A stretch of 64,000 nucleotides of DNA from UBA10438 sp964432155 (GTDB lineage Bacteria > Bacteroidota > Ignavibacteria > Kapaibacteriales > Kapaibacteriaceae): assembly GCA_964432155.1 (NCBI GenBank), contig CAYSMF010000005.1:75036-139035 (forward strand), written 5' to 3'. Numbering within the stretch: position 1 is the stretch's first letter; each line of letters starts with the position of its first letter. The position numbers and the translations under genes were made by a program. Shown piece by piece: positions 1 through 9,700 of the stretch. The notes beneath the pieces were generated by a model. It did not search any database and was not told where the DNA came from. It was given only the letters and a program-made list of their open reading frames with translations.

Positions 1-483
1 CCAACGATCCAGCGTATGGGTGATGTGCTCACAGCGAACTCAACAGCTGCAACAGCATATCAGTGGATCCGCAACGGTGCTGACATGCCAGGTGCATCGA
101 ACAAGCAGCTCACGGTGAACCTCCCAGGTTCATACCGCGTCCGCATCACAGATGCAAATGGTTGTGAGAATACATCTGATGCATTCGACGTGATCCTCAC
201 GGATGTAAACGACGACGTAGTAGCAGGCCATCAGGCAGCACTCCGCGTATCGCCAAATCCAACGAGCGGTCGCTTCACCATCGAGACAGTCGTCAGCGAA
301 GCTGGCCCAGTCCGCATCGAACTCGTCAACGCTCTTGGCGAACTCGTGATGACTCTGAACGAGGCATCAGTTGCCGGTAACTTCCGCGCAACAGTAGACA
401 TGGGTACGCTCTCAGCCGGTGCTTACAACGTTGTTGTAACTGCAGGCAACCAGCGCTGGGTAGCTCGCATGGTCCGTCAGTAA
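1..483 (+). CDS. T9SS-secreted surface protein, C-terminal fragment
   Basis: The reading frame is open from the first base, so this is the 3' end of a longer gene that starts outside the window; the first ATG at 16 is probably internal. The visible part has an Ig/PKD-like module (AYQWIRNGADMPGAS, then GSYRVRITDANGC) followed by a C-terminal domain of about 80 residues. That domain starts at SPNPTSGRFTIE and ends ARMVRQ, which is the pattern of type A T9SS sorting domains. Such proteins cross the outer membrane by type IX secretion and the tail is normally removed. Codons ACA, GCA and AAC dominate, as in the gene at 61935, which suggests high expression. A strong terminator follows. The function of the missing N-terminal part is unknown. 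Confidence 0.85.
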   Translation, partial: PTIQRMGDVLTANSTAATAYQWIRNGADMPGASNKQLTVNLPGSYRVRITDANGCENTSDAFDVILTDVNDDVVAGHQAALRVSPNPTSGRFTIETVVSEAGPVRIELVNALGELVMTLNEASVAGNFRATVDMGTLSAGAYNVVVTAGNQRWVARMVRQ

Positions 484-510
484 TCTGACATTCCGACCAG
501 AATTGGTCAA

Positions 511-545
511 ACGGGGACGCACTTCGGTGCGTCCCCGTTTTTATT
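511..545 (+). terminator. Rho-independent terminator with UUCG loop
   Basis: A perfect 12-bp stem (ACGGGGACGCAC at 511-522 and GTGCGTCCCCGT at 527-538) encloses a TTCG tetraloop and is followed by TTTTTATTTT. It closes the transcript of the upstream T9SS gene. Confidence 0.95.
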
Positions 546-578
546 TTAGTGCCGGGGCCGTCAACACATCATCACGCT

Positions 579-2882
579 ATGCATCGCTTACTCAAGCATC
601 TCTTACTGACGGCATGCATCCTGGTTGCAGGATGGACGCAGCTTCGCGCGCAGTGGGAAGAGGTGCAATTGCCCGCCCCCTACAGTCGCGGCTATTACCT
701 CGATGTATTCTTTCTTCCATCAGACCCACAGTATGGCTGGGCCTGCAGTATCGAGGGATACATCATTCGTACGACCGACGGTGGACAGTCGTGGCAGGGA
801 ACGCAGATCCCTAATGCGTTTCTGGAGTATGTGCAGTTTCTGACCCCGCAGATTGGCTATGCGTCAGGTGAGGCCGGTGTGTTCCGCAGCAGTGATGGCG
901 GACGATCCTGGCAGGACATTACACCGTTCGATCCAAATCGTGAAAAAGGATGGGGCTCGTTCTGGATCAATCAACGCGAGGGCTTGTACTTCGTTGGTGG
1001 ATGTGCGACGGGACTGCAAGGATTTTTCCGAACAACAGATGCAGGACAGTCTTGGTCGGTGTTCTACACAAGTGAACCACTATCAGGGTTGTCCGACGGA
1101 CTCATCTTTCGTGATGGTTCTGGATTTGCTGTGAGTAGCGGTGTTCTGTGGCGGACAGAAGACTTTGGTCGCACATGGCGGTACTACTCAAGCACTGGTG
1201 CGAAGATCTGGACAGAAGAAATTGCGATTGCAGGTAACTCGATTCTTCTGCCAACATCAGGCACGAACTGCGATGGCAACACACGCGGTGTGGGGAGTCT
1301 GCGGTTTAGTCGCGATGCCGGTCGCACATGGCGCGAGTCGCCAACAGGAAGCAATATGTTCGGCACCTTCCTCATCGATGAACGACGAGGTTGGGGTGTC
1401 GGCGATGCACGCACCGTGCTCTACACCGAAGACTACGGACAAACATGGACGCGTCGTAATTGTGGTATCCGCGGCAATGTCGACGATGTCTGGTTTATCA
1501 ACGATACGCTCGGATGGTGTGTTGGTGAAGGCATCTATCGCACAAACTTCTCAGCACCTAAGCCCGAAGTATCGATCGAGCCAAGTGCACGCGTTGTTGA
1601 ATTGTGCGAGGGCGAAACGCTTGATGTGCGTGTGATCACATCGCTCACGGCGATCAAATGGAACGATGGTCCTTCAGCATCAACGCGCACATTGACCACG
1701 GCTGGCGTGTATACGGTCTCCGTCTACGATCCCGCCACATGCCAGAGTGCAAGCGATACCATTGAGCTCCGCTTCCGTCCGTCAGTCGAGCCAACGATCA
1801 CACTCTCGAAACCTTCCGTATGCGAGGGTGATAGTCTCACGCTCACTGTCGAGGGTCCGTTCGTCTCGTATCTCTGGAGCACAGGCGCAACCACGCAGAG
1901 CATTACTGTTCGCACGGCCGGACAGTATCGGTGCACTGTGGTTGATACCAACGGATGCACCCGCAGTGCAACAGCAACTGCGATCATCCATCCCAATCCA
2001 GAGCCAACGATTGCAGCAAATCGTGCACTCCGCATCTGTCTCGATGAAACCGTAACACTGACTGCACCCGAAGGCTTCGATGTGTACCGTTGGAGCAGTG
2101 GCGAATCATCGCAGAGTATCACCGTTGGTGAAGGGGGCTCGTGGTTCGTCACCGTGATTGATTCATTTGGCTGCGTTGGTGTGTCGGATACCGTCACGGT
2201 GGTCAAACTCGAAACACGTAATAAGGCAGAGATTCAGTTTGCATCGGCATCCGATTCGAGTATCGTGATCGCCGATCATCCGATTGGTACGTTGTCGTGC
2301 GGCGAGGTGGTGATTCGTAATCGATCAACCACAGAGCCGCTGGTGATTTCACGTCCGTATCTCTTGGGCAACGTATTCATCTCGATTCCGCAGTCGCAAT
2401 TGCCGGTCGTGATCGCACCCCAAGCTATTGGTCGGTTTACGCTGTGTGCGTCGGCGATCGATACTGGGCGCGTTGTCGATACGCTTGCCATCCCCGACAC
2501 GTGTTCAACGTGGTTTATTCCTGTGCGGAGTAATGGACAGCCCCTTCTCTTCCAAGGAACGTCACGATGCAATGTTGACGTGATGACCCTGGTGTATTCA
2601 TCGGGCGATGCTTGGCGTCTGTCCGACCCGTTTCCGATGCCGCTGAGCGGCGAGGGACGCATTGGGGCGCTGCTGGTGCGCGGAGCGCCGCAGCGAGACC
2701 TCCACGCGGTTCTGTGCGACGTTACGGGACGTGTCGTGGGTGAGTGGCGCCAACACGTGCAGCAAGGGGCTGCCACCGATCTCACGATCGACGTATCGAA
2801 CTGTTCGCCAGGATCCTACACACTTCACGTTCTGTCCGAAGGCGTCCGCCTTCGCTCATCGACAATCCTTGTGCACCGCTAA
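579..2882 (+). CDS. YCF48/Asp-box beta-propeller protein with Ig-like modules and T9SS-type tail
   Basis: 767 residues. I chose the ATG at 579 because it gives a clean signal peptide (MHRLLKHLLLTACILVAGW...LRAQ); the in-frame GTG at 549 would add ten unneeded residues. The N-terminal half carries about six Asp-box repeats, for example TTDGGQSWQG, SSDGGRSWQD, TTDAGQSWSV and TEDYGQTWTR, as in YCF48/photosystem II stability-like propellers. The middle has two or three Ig/PKD-like modules (VSYLWSTGATTQSITV and VYRWSSGESSQSITV). The end (GSYTLHVLSEGVRLRSSTILVHR region) is a T9SS sorting-like domain. It is probably a surface or secreted protein. A TATTTTAG box at 542-549 inside the T-tract of the preceding terminator may be its promoter. 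No catalytic function can be assigned. Confidence 0.85.
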   Translation: MHRLLKHLLLTACILVAGWTQLRAQWEEVQLPAPYSRGYYLDVFFLPSDPQYGWACSIEGYIIRTTDGGQSWQGTQIPNAFLEYVQFLTPQIGYASGEAGVFRSSDGGRSWQDITPFDPNREKGWGSFWINQREGLYFVGGCATGLQGFFRTTDAGQSWSVFYTSEPLSGLSDGLIFRDGSGFAVSSGVLWRTEDFGRTWRYYSSTGAKIWTEEIAIAGNSILLPTSGTNCDGNTRGVGSLRFSRDAGRTWRESPTGSNMFGTFLIDERRGWGVGDARTVLYTEDYGQTWTRRNCGIRGNVDDVWFINDTLGWCVGEGIYRTNFSAPKPEVSIEPSARVVELCEGETLDVRVITSLTAIKWNDGPSASTRTLTTAGVYTVSVYDPATCQSASDTIELRFRPSVEPTITLSKPSVCEGDSLTLTVEGPFVSYLWSTGATTQSITVRTAGQYRCTVVDTNGCTRSATATAIIHPNPEPTIAANRALRICLDETVTLTAPEGFDVYRWSSGESSQSITVGEGGSWFVTVIDSFGCVGVSDTVTVVKLETRNKAEIQFASASDSSIVIADHPIGTLSCGEVVIRNRSTTEPLVISRPYLLGNVFISIPQSQLPVVIAPQAIGRFTLCASAIDTGRVVDTLAIPDTCSTWFIPVRSNGQPLLFQGTSRCNVDVMTLVYSSGDAWRLSDPFPMPLSGEGRIGALLVRGAPQRDLHAVLCDVTGRVVGEWRQHVQQGAATDLTIDVSNCSPGSYTLHVLSEGVRLRSSTILVHR

Positions 2883-2916
2883 CAAGGAAGTCTGGGGTAA
2901 TCAGACACAGCTGTCT

Positions 2917-2924
2917 TATTTTTG
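2917..2924 (+). promoter_or_regulatory. TAnnTTTG promoter box for paaB, leaderless
   Basis: TATTTTTG matches the Bacteroidota -7 consensus TAnnTTTG. Four bases separate it from the ATG at 2929, so transcription should start at or next to the start codon. Confidence 0.6.
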
Positions 2925-2928
2925 CGTT

Positions 2929-3324
2929 ATGGCTACGATCATTTCTCTCGACCCGCGCGTCACGCGGATGAATCTCGACGCGGAGCAAACAGCTCCCGTG
3001 GAACCAAAACCTGAGCTCGACCAGTTTCAGACCTTCGAGGTGTTTCACCAGGCGAAGACTGGTGCACACCACACCCACGTGGGCTGTGTTCATGCTCCAA
3101 GCCACGAGCTCGCGCTTCTGCTTGCGAAGGAACAGTATGGTCGACGTGGTCAGACGACGAACCTGTGGGTTGTGAATACACGCGATGTGTTCACGATGTC
3201 TGCAGAAGATGCCGACATCTTCGCGACGACGCCGGAGAAGAAGTATCGCGACGTTGGTGCGTATATGGTCCGCAACAAGGTCGAAGCCTTTAAGAAGCAA
3301 TCCCAGGAAGGAACAACAGAATGA
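2929..3324 (+). CDS. paaB: 1,2-phenylacetyl-CoA epoxidase subunit PaaB
   Basis: 131 residues. PaaB is a small structural subunit of the multicomponent oxygenase that epoxidises phenylacetyl-CoA in aerobic phenylacetate breakdown. The core runs from FQTFEVFHQAKTGAHHTHVG through LAKEQYGRRGQTTNLWVV to the conserved end KKYRDVGAYMVRNK. About 32 residues rich in Pro and Glu precede the core, so it is longer than the roughly 95-residue E. coli protein. The start at 2929 is supported by a TATTTTTG box just upstream; a second ATG lies at 2968. Its stop overlaps the start of paaC by 4 bp (ATGA). The catalytic subunit gene paaA is not next to it; the preceding gene is a surface protein. Confidence 0.9.
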   Translation: MATIISLDPRVTRMNLDAEQTAPVEPKPELDQFQTFEVFHQAKTGAHHTHVGCVHAPSHELALLLAKEQYGRRGQTTNLWVVNTRDVFTMSAEDADIFATTPEKKYRDVGAYMVRNKVEAFKKQSQEGTTE

Positions 3325-4076
3325 ACACGGCTGCTCTTGCAGATCTCTGCTATCGCATGGCAGATGATGAGTTGATCCTTGCACACCGCCACTCGGAGTG
3401 GACCGGACTGGGTCCGATTCTCGAAGAAGATATTGCGTTTTCATCAATCGCTCAGGACAAGCTTGGTCATGCCCAAGCGCTCTATGCAATCATGCATGAG
3501 CACTGCGGCGAGCCAGAGCCTGATACGGCAGCCTTCATGCGGAACGCAGCACAGATGCGTTGCTCGCAGTTCGTCGAGCTTCCTATCGGCGAGTACGATT
3601 TCTCGCTGGTGCGACACTTCTTATTCGATGTTGCAGAGTATGTGCGCTGGACCGCACTGATGCAGAGTAGCGTCGAGCCGCTCGCAAAGCTTGCACGGAA
3701 GATTCACGGCGAACTGAAGTATCATCTCTACCATGCACAAACGTGGATGGTTCAGCTGGGTGCGAAGGGGAACGAAGAATCACACGCACGCATGCAGTCC
3801 GCACTGCGCGAAGCATGGCCGTATGCGCTCGGCATGTTCGAGCCAGGCAATCACGAGCAGGCGTTGATCGACGAAGGTATCTACATCGGCGAAGAAGCAA
3901 CGCAAGAGCGTTGGATCGCGATGGTCACTGAACTCCTCGCATCGTCAACACTCGAAATCCCATCGTCGACCGAAGCACATCTGGGCGGACGAAAGGGATA
4001 TCATACAGATCATCTACAACCACTCCTCGATGAAATGACTGAGGTGTATCGCCTCGATCCATCGGCAGAATGGTGA
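3321..4076 (+). CDS. paaC: 1,2-phenylacetyl-CoA epoxidase subunit PaaC
   Basis: 251 residues, close to the usual length of about 250. PaaC has a ferritin-like fold and pairs with the catalytic PaaA subunit in the epoxidase. Family landmarks are LCYRMADDELILAHRHSEW at the N-terminus, EEDIAFSSIAQDKLGHAQAL, EYDFSLVRHFLFDVAE and the C-terminal GGRKGYHTDHLQPLLDEM. It is translationally coupled to paaB (4-bp overlap) and one base separates its stop from paaD. Family assignment is firm; the missing paaA leaves it open whether an active enzyme is made from this locus alone. Confidence 0.93.
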   Translation: MNTAALADLCYRMADDELILAHRHSEWTGLGPILEEDIAFSSIAQDKLGHAQALYAIMHEHCGEPEPDTAAFMRNAAQMRCSQFVELPIGEYDFSLVRHFLFDVAEYVRWTALMQSSVEPLAKLARKIHGELKYHLYHAQTWMVQLGAKGNEESHARMQSALREAWPYALGMFEPGNHEQALIDEGIYIGEEATQERWIAMVTELLASSTLEIPSSTEAHLGGRKGYHTDHLQPLLDEMTEVYRLDPSAEW

Positions 4077-4077
4077 T

Positions 4078-4560
4078 ATGACAACGCACGACGTCTATGA
4101 TGCGCTACTCGCTGTTCGCGACCCGGAGATTCCGACAATCTCGGTGGTCGACATGGGCATTATCACCAATGTCGATGTGCGCAGTGACGACGATGTCTAT
4201 GTAACAATGACGCCGACGTTTGTCGGATGCCCAGCGATTGATGTCATGCGTAGCGATGTCGAAGCTGCTGTTCGCGGACTTGGCGTTACAAACGTGACGG
4301 TCGATGTGAACTTTGATGAGCCATGGACAACGAATCGTCTTACCGAAGCTGGTCGTGCAGCACTCCTCAAGCATGGATTGGCGCCACCTGAAGAGTTTGA
4401 TACGCTGACGCTAAAGCTGGACGTGCTGAATAATGTTGCGTGTCCGTACTGCGGATCGCGTGATACCGATCTGAAGAGTCCGTTCGGACCTACCTTGTGT
4501 CGCTCGTTGCACTACTGCAACGCATGTCTACAAGCCTTCGAGGGCTTTAAGCCGGTCTAA
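4078..4560 (+). CDS. paaD: PaaD, Fe-S/assembly factor for phenylacetyl-CoA epoxidase
   Basis: 160 residues. PaaD is a MIP18/SufT-like protein needed to mature the epoxidase, probably through iron-sulfur or metal handling. The N-terminal MIP18-like domain shows VRDPEIPTISVVDMGI and TPTFVGCPAIDVM, with the conserved Cys. The C-terminus carries a four-Cys zinc-ribbon-like segment (CPYCGSRDTD, then C and CNAC) that separates PaaD from generic SufT proteins. It is the last gene of paaBCD and converges on the TonB receptor gene with a 16-bp gap. No paaE reductase follows. Confidence 0.92.
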   Translation: MTTHDVYDALLAVRDPEIPTISVVDMGIITNVDVRSDDDVYVTMTPTFVGCPAIDVMRSDVEAAVRGLGVTNVTVDVNFDEPWTTNRLTEAGRAALLKHGLAPPEEFDTLTLKLDVLNNVACPYCGSRDTDLKSPFGPTLCRSLHYCNACLQAFEGFKPV

Positions 4561-4576
4561 GCTACTGCCGCTACAC

Positions 4577-6703
4577 TTACATCGGCACTGTGAGCTGGAG
4601 ATAGAACTGACGTCCGACCAAGCTTGGAATAAGCGTTGGGTGGAAACGGTCGAGGATGTTGTTGATGCCCGCACCAACCGTCATGCTTTGCCCTGCAAGC
4701 GTCAATGCATAGGTGCCACCAACATTGAGCACAACGTATCCATCAACAAACTCATCCTCGCGGTCGAGCACCTTGCGCGGTGGGTCGGTGATTACCGGAC
4801 CGTTCTTATCAAGCGATTCATCACCATAGCGTCCCACAAACTGCGCACGAATATTTGCACTCCAAAGACGTTCCGGAGCGTCGTACTGCAAGCGAATCGT
4901 TCCGCTGTGTCGTGATCGACCCCACAGACCATGGTAATCGGATCGACGTAGTGGTCCTGCGATTGTCCCTGCCTGTCCGTTCGCGATTGCCTCCAACACC
5001 TGCACATCGTTGGCATCGAGGTACTGATAGCCACCCATGATGGTATACATCGCACCGTTCTCCTTTGCCAAGGCAAGACGGAGGTTTGTCTCGATGCCCT
5101 GCGTGAATGCACGTGAGATGTTGCGATACGAGTACACATCACGTCCGTTGACAGACGTTACGTAGTAGAACTCGATGAGGTTGTTCAGGTCATTGCGGAA
5201 GAATCGTACCTCTGCGCTGTAGAGCAGTGAAACACGCGATGATAGTTCACGCTGACCGTCTTCATAGCGCAATGCGAAGTCGGTTGATACGCTGCGCTCA
5301 GGTTGGAGTGTGTTGCCGAGGCGCTCCGCACCGATGAGGTCGTATCCAGCGCCAGCGAGTCGATTTGAAAACGTCACGTACAACTGACGAAAGTCTGGCG
5401 CTTTGAATCCGGTGCCGATCGATCCCGATACACGCACGTGTTCGCCCGGCTTCCATAGGAGCGAGAAGCGTGGACTAATAGCATCACCGAACACGTTGTT
5501 CCCATCGTATCGAGCACTGAGCACGTAGGAAATCCAATCGATCGGCATGCCCTCCCATTGTGCAAAAGCTACACCTGTGCGATAGAATGGATTGGTTCCC
5601 GTCGAGTCGCGATATCGTGTTCCATCAATGTCGTCGTACAACATCTCGCCACCAACCGTGAGTCGGTTCGCAGCTCCGAGCTGCACATCGTACTGTGTAT
5701 ACAAGCGTCCGATGCGGCGTCGCAGGTCATCAATCGTGCCTGCGTCACCTTGCTGCACATCAAAGTTGTAGCGCTCGTGAAATGTCGAGCCGTATGCATT
5801 CACTGTCAGTCGTGCACGACCAGATTGATACTCCACACCAATAGTACTTGATGCATCCCACTGCGTCACGGAGCCAGTGTTCTGAGCGATCTGACCGGCG
5901 ACACTCTCGACAAATGATCCTTGTGTTTCGCTGCCGAACAGACGAAGCCATCCGCGAGCAGTCCAACCCTTTGCGAACTTCCACTGTGCCTTGAGTTGTG
6001 ATGTGCCATCGGTAAACGCAGCGTAGGGAATCGACAGTGTATCTAGCGGTAATGAAAATGCTGGAGATGATTTGAGATTGATGAAGCCCGACAGTTCAAG
6101 CTTGTCGGTGCCCCAGCCCCCTTCAACACGAGCTTCCAATGGACCTCGTGTGAGACCTTGCAGCATGATCGAACCATTGAGTCCATCGCTTGGTCGCTTC
6201 GTGATGATATTGATCACGCCAGCCAGTGCTTCGCTACCAAACATGCTGCTCATCGGCCCCTTGACAATCTCGACGCGCTCAATGTTGCCAACGGAAATGC
6301 GTGATAGATCTAACACACCTGCAACACGCCCGATGACGGGCTGTCCGTCAATGAGGATGAGCGTGTAGTCGGGACCAAGTCCATTCATTTGTACGCCACT
6401 GCGCACAGTGCCTGCGATCAGGAGTCCTGGTTGCTCCTTGAGTAGATCGCTCAGATCGGTCATGCCAGTAGCAGCGATGCGATCCTTGCCAATCACTTCG
6501 ACACGCACAGGGGAATCTTTAAGGCGGACTTCATTCCGTGTGCCTGTGACAACTACCTGCGACTTGAGATACGTCCGCAAACTGTCAGTGATTGATCGAG
6601 CACGAACGGAATCGGCCTCACGCGCAATCAACGATGATGACGAGGTGATGATGGAGAGCGCAAGAGCAACCACCCACAGGGCGTGGGTATGACGGACGTT
6701 CAT
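4577..6703 (-). CDS. TonB-dependent outer-membrane receptor
   Basis: 708 residues. It begins with a signal peptide (MNVRHTHALWVVALALSIITSSSSLIA), then a plug domain from about residue 50 to 165 (VVVTGTRNEVRLKDSPVRVEVI, LSDLLKEQPGLLI, DYTLILIDGQPVIGR, RVEIVKGPMSSMFGSEALAGVINIITK). A 22-strand type barrel follows, ending with the hydrophobic strand FYLQLTVPM. There is no N-terminal carboxypeptidase-like domain, so it is not a SusC protein. It resembles receptors of the cobalamin/iron-siderophore class, but the substrate cannot be read from sequence. It is monocistronic, with a TAGTTTTG box 4 nt before the ATG, and converges with paaD. Confidence 0.9.
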   Translation of the reverse strand: MNVRHTHALWVVALALSIITSSSSLIAREADSVRARSITDSLRTYLKSQVVVTGTRNEVRLKDSPVRVEVIGKDRIAATGMTDLSDLLKEQPGLLIAGTVRSGVQMNGLGPDYTLILIDGQPVIGRVAGVLDLSRISVGNIERVEIVKGPMSSMFGSEALAGVINIITKRPSDGLNGSIMLQGLTRGPLEARVEGGWGTDKLELSGFINLKSSPAFSLPLDTLSIPYAAFTDGTSQLKAQWKFAKGWTARGWLRLFGSETQGSFVESVAGQIAQNTGSVTQWDASSTIGVEYQSGRARLTVNAYGSTFHERYNFDVQQGDAGTIDDLRRRIGRLYTQYDVQLGAANRLTVGGEMLYDDIDGTRYRDSTGTNPFYRTGVAFAQWEGMPIDWISYVLSARYDGNNVFGDAISPRFSLLWKPGEHVRVSGSIGTGFKAPDFRQLYVTFSNRLAGAGYDLIGAERLGNTLQPERSVSTDFALRYEDGQRELSSRVSLLYSAEVRFFRNDLNNLIEFYYVTSVNGRDVYSYRNISRAFTQGIETNLRLALAKENGAMYTIMGGYQYLDANDVQVLEAIANGQAGTIAGPLRRSDYHGLWGRSRHSGTIRLQYDAPERLWSANIRAQFVGRYGDESLDKNGPVITDPPRKVLDREDEFVDGYVVLNVGGTYALTLAGQSMTVGAGINNILDRFHPTLIPSLVGRQFYLQLTVPM

Positions 6704-6707
6704 GACA

Positions 6708-6715
6708 CAAAACTA
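6708..6715 (-). promoter_or_regulatory. TAnnTTTG promoter box for the TonB receptor, leaderless
   Basis: On the minus strand TAGTTTTG is followed by TGTC and then the ATG at 6703, a 4-nt gap identical to phoB, paaB, thrS, rmlA and the aminopeptidase. Confidence 0.6.
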
Positions 6716-6730
6716 CCGCTTGCCGCGCAA

Positions 6731-9700
6731 TTACTTGATCCACATCACGGGGATCGTCTCAACAGACGTCGGCATCACGACGTGGAGGATATACGACCCA
6801 CTCTGCAGCACTGACATATCGATACCGAACGTTGCTGGGGTGGTGTGGCTGCCGTACACACTCTGGTGCGACCGTGACCACACGATACGTCCATCAGTTT
6901 GCACAAGACGCAATGCATACGAGCCAGGCATTGTTCCTTTGAGTTCAACGTCGAGGATCTCCGATGATGCACGTTGTTGTGCGCGCACGGTTGGCGCATC
7001 GAAGTTTCTCAGCATGCGGTTTACAATGTTGCAGCCAGTGACGTAGAGTAAGCCCTGTGTGGTGCGCACAGTCGGACACGCCTCACCGGTCCACGAGACC
7101 TCTTCCCACGAGATTGGTACTGTTTCGACGCTGCTTGCAAGAACTAATCCCCGCACTTCGGTAATCTTCTGCCTTGGTGCGATGATCAGCTGATCACGCA
7201 CAACGAGATAGGAGAGGCGCTCCGAGCCACGCACACTTGTACGAACAGCGCCGCGGTCCGTGGAGTCGGGAATAAAGATGGATGCCTCATGGACCATAGT
7301 AGCGCGAAGCTCGTCGATCTTCAATGGCAGACGCCATGACGGCACCTCGACAAAGATTGGAATGCCAAGATCTTCCGTTCCGGCACGAGCTGTAACACTT
7401 CCGGCAGAGAGGATGATCGGTGTTGTATCGCGTACCGTGACGGTAACCGTGGCACGCTGTTCACAGTTGCGCGCATCGTATCCCGTAACGGTATACGTGG
7501 TGGTCGTCGTTGGACGTGCGATTGGACGTGCTCGTAGTGGATCGTCGAGTCCTGTGGAAGGTGACCACTGGTATCGCCCTGCACCCGTTGCAGCAAGCTG
7601 AACTGCTTCGCCGAGACAGATGGTTGTATCGGACGATACATCGACGCTGAAACTTGATACGACGACCGTCATCGTATCAAGCGTCTCACATGATCCAGTA
7701 AGTCCGCGCATGATGTATGTCGTGGTCTCCGATGGTGAAGCACGCGGTGCTACGACGCGCGCATCCGAGAGGCCATCGGTTGGTGTCCATTCCACGCGTT
7801 CTGCACTACCCGATGCTTGCAGGACAATCGACTGTCCAGCACACACAAAGAGATCAGGTCCAGCCTCAATAGTTGGAGGATCGACGACTGTTACCTGAAT
7901 GGTGTCGCTTGTTGAACATCCGCCATTGATCGACGCGTGAACGATATACGTGCGCGAGACAGATGGCGAGACGGTGACGATGGCAGTTGTATCCTGATCT
8001 AGATCAATCGATGGTGCCCAACGAATACGGTCGGCATTTGTTTGGATCGTAATGACCGCTGATTCACCACGGCAGACCGAGATGCTGCGTGGCGTTGTGA
8101 GCGTTGGAACGTCCAACGGCACAACGATAACAGAGTCTTCATCGACACAATCACCACTGGTTGCAATCACAGCGATGCGTTCTTGCTGCAAGCCGATGAC
8201 GACGCGCGCTGTATTGCCGTCAACCGATACAATGCCGTTACCGCGCCACTGATGTGACGCACCAACACTTGCTGTGAGCGCAACAGTATCGCCAGGACAT
8301 CCACGCGTTGAACCGATGATAGCAACATCGAAGTCGTCGACAACGGTAATCACCACGGTATCGCGCTCGACACAGTCGTCGTTGCTCATTGTCGCGACAT
8401 ATGCCGTTGTCACAAGGGGGCGTGCAAGCGGATTAAGTGAGGTTGGATCAGACAATCCAGTCGTTGGCGTCCACGACACACGCTCAGCTCCGCGCACACG
8501 TAGTGGAACCGTGGTTCCACGACAAATCGTTGCGTCACCATCGGCATCCATGTCGCTCACACGGACGAGTACCGTTGCCGTGTCTTTGCATCCCTCGGCA
8601 GTGGTTCCAATCACAACAAATCGCGTCGTGCTATTCACGCGTGCAATTGGATCTGGACGTGTATGATCATCGAGTGCCGATGCTGGAGACCACTCATAGG
8701 TGGCAGCGCCGGAAGCACGAAGGCGCACAGGTTCGTACGCACATTGCTCGCCCACTGAATCAATCAAAAGCGATGGCTGAGGCAAGACGGTGATTGTGCT
8801 AAATGCTGTGTCCGCGCCGTATCCATTGGCAACAATCAAGCGAACAGCGTGCGTGCCTGGCTTCGAAAAACAGACGGTTGGATTCTGCTGCGTGCTCGAT
8901 GAAGGTGTTCCATTGATCACGCCCCATTGCCATGAGGCGATCGTGCCCGTGCTCTGATCACGCAGGACGATGCACGAGCCCGCACAGACGCTGTCGGAGA
9001 GTGCAAAGGCAGCTCGCGGAAGACTGCATGCAGTTTGACGTGTCGCTTGATCGATCAGCAGGGTGCCTGGAATGTTCGGCAGACCGAACTGACATGTACC
9101 CGTGAGTCGAATCACAGAATCGCGGAACATCGCTCGTGCAGAGTCCTCGTTCGGACGTTCAATTGTCGCAAGCCATGGTTGTCCGGGTCGACCGATGTAG
9201 ATCTTTCCGTCAGGCGCAAGCTGCATTGGAACATGTGTGTACACATCACTCAAATCCGTGAGGATGTACTGCGATTTCATCACAACTTCCGGATCACGAG
9301 CGGTGATGTCGAACTGCACAATCTGCGTGCGCGCGAGTTCGCTGATGTTCGCCACGCTGACATACACTTTCTCGCTGTTGGGTGAGAATGCGGCGCCGTA
9401 GTGCTTTCCGAATGCATCAATCGGGAAGAGCAGCGTGCGATACGTGATCTTACCTGTTTCTCCATCGACATCATACAGCAGCGATCGTCCCGTCATGGAC
9501 GTGTAGACAAGATGCTGTCCGTCTGGCGACACGTGCATCTGCCCTTCACCGCGAATCGATGTCGAGGGGTATCCTGCATCGGAAATTACTGGTGTTGTTG
9601 CAAGACCTTGACGCGTGAGGTGCAGACTGAAGAAATGTCGCGTACCACGGCTTCGTGTGATGATCCACCACCCATCACCTTTGCAATCAGCAGTTGCAGT

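Noticed and set aside
2782..3489. 235-codon open frame on the minus strand
   Set aside because: Antisense to paaB and the start of paaC; no coding signals of its own.
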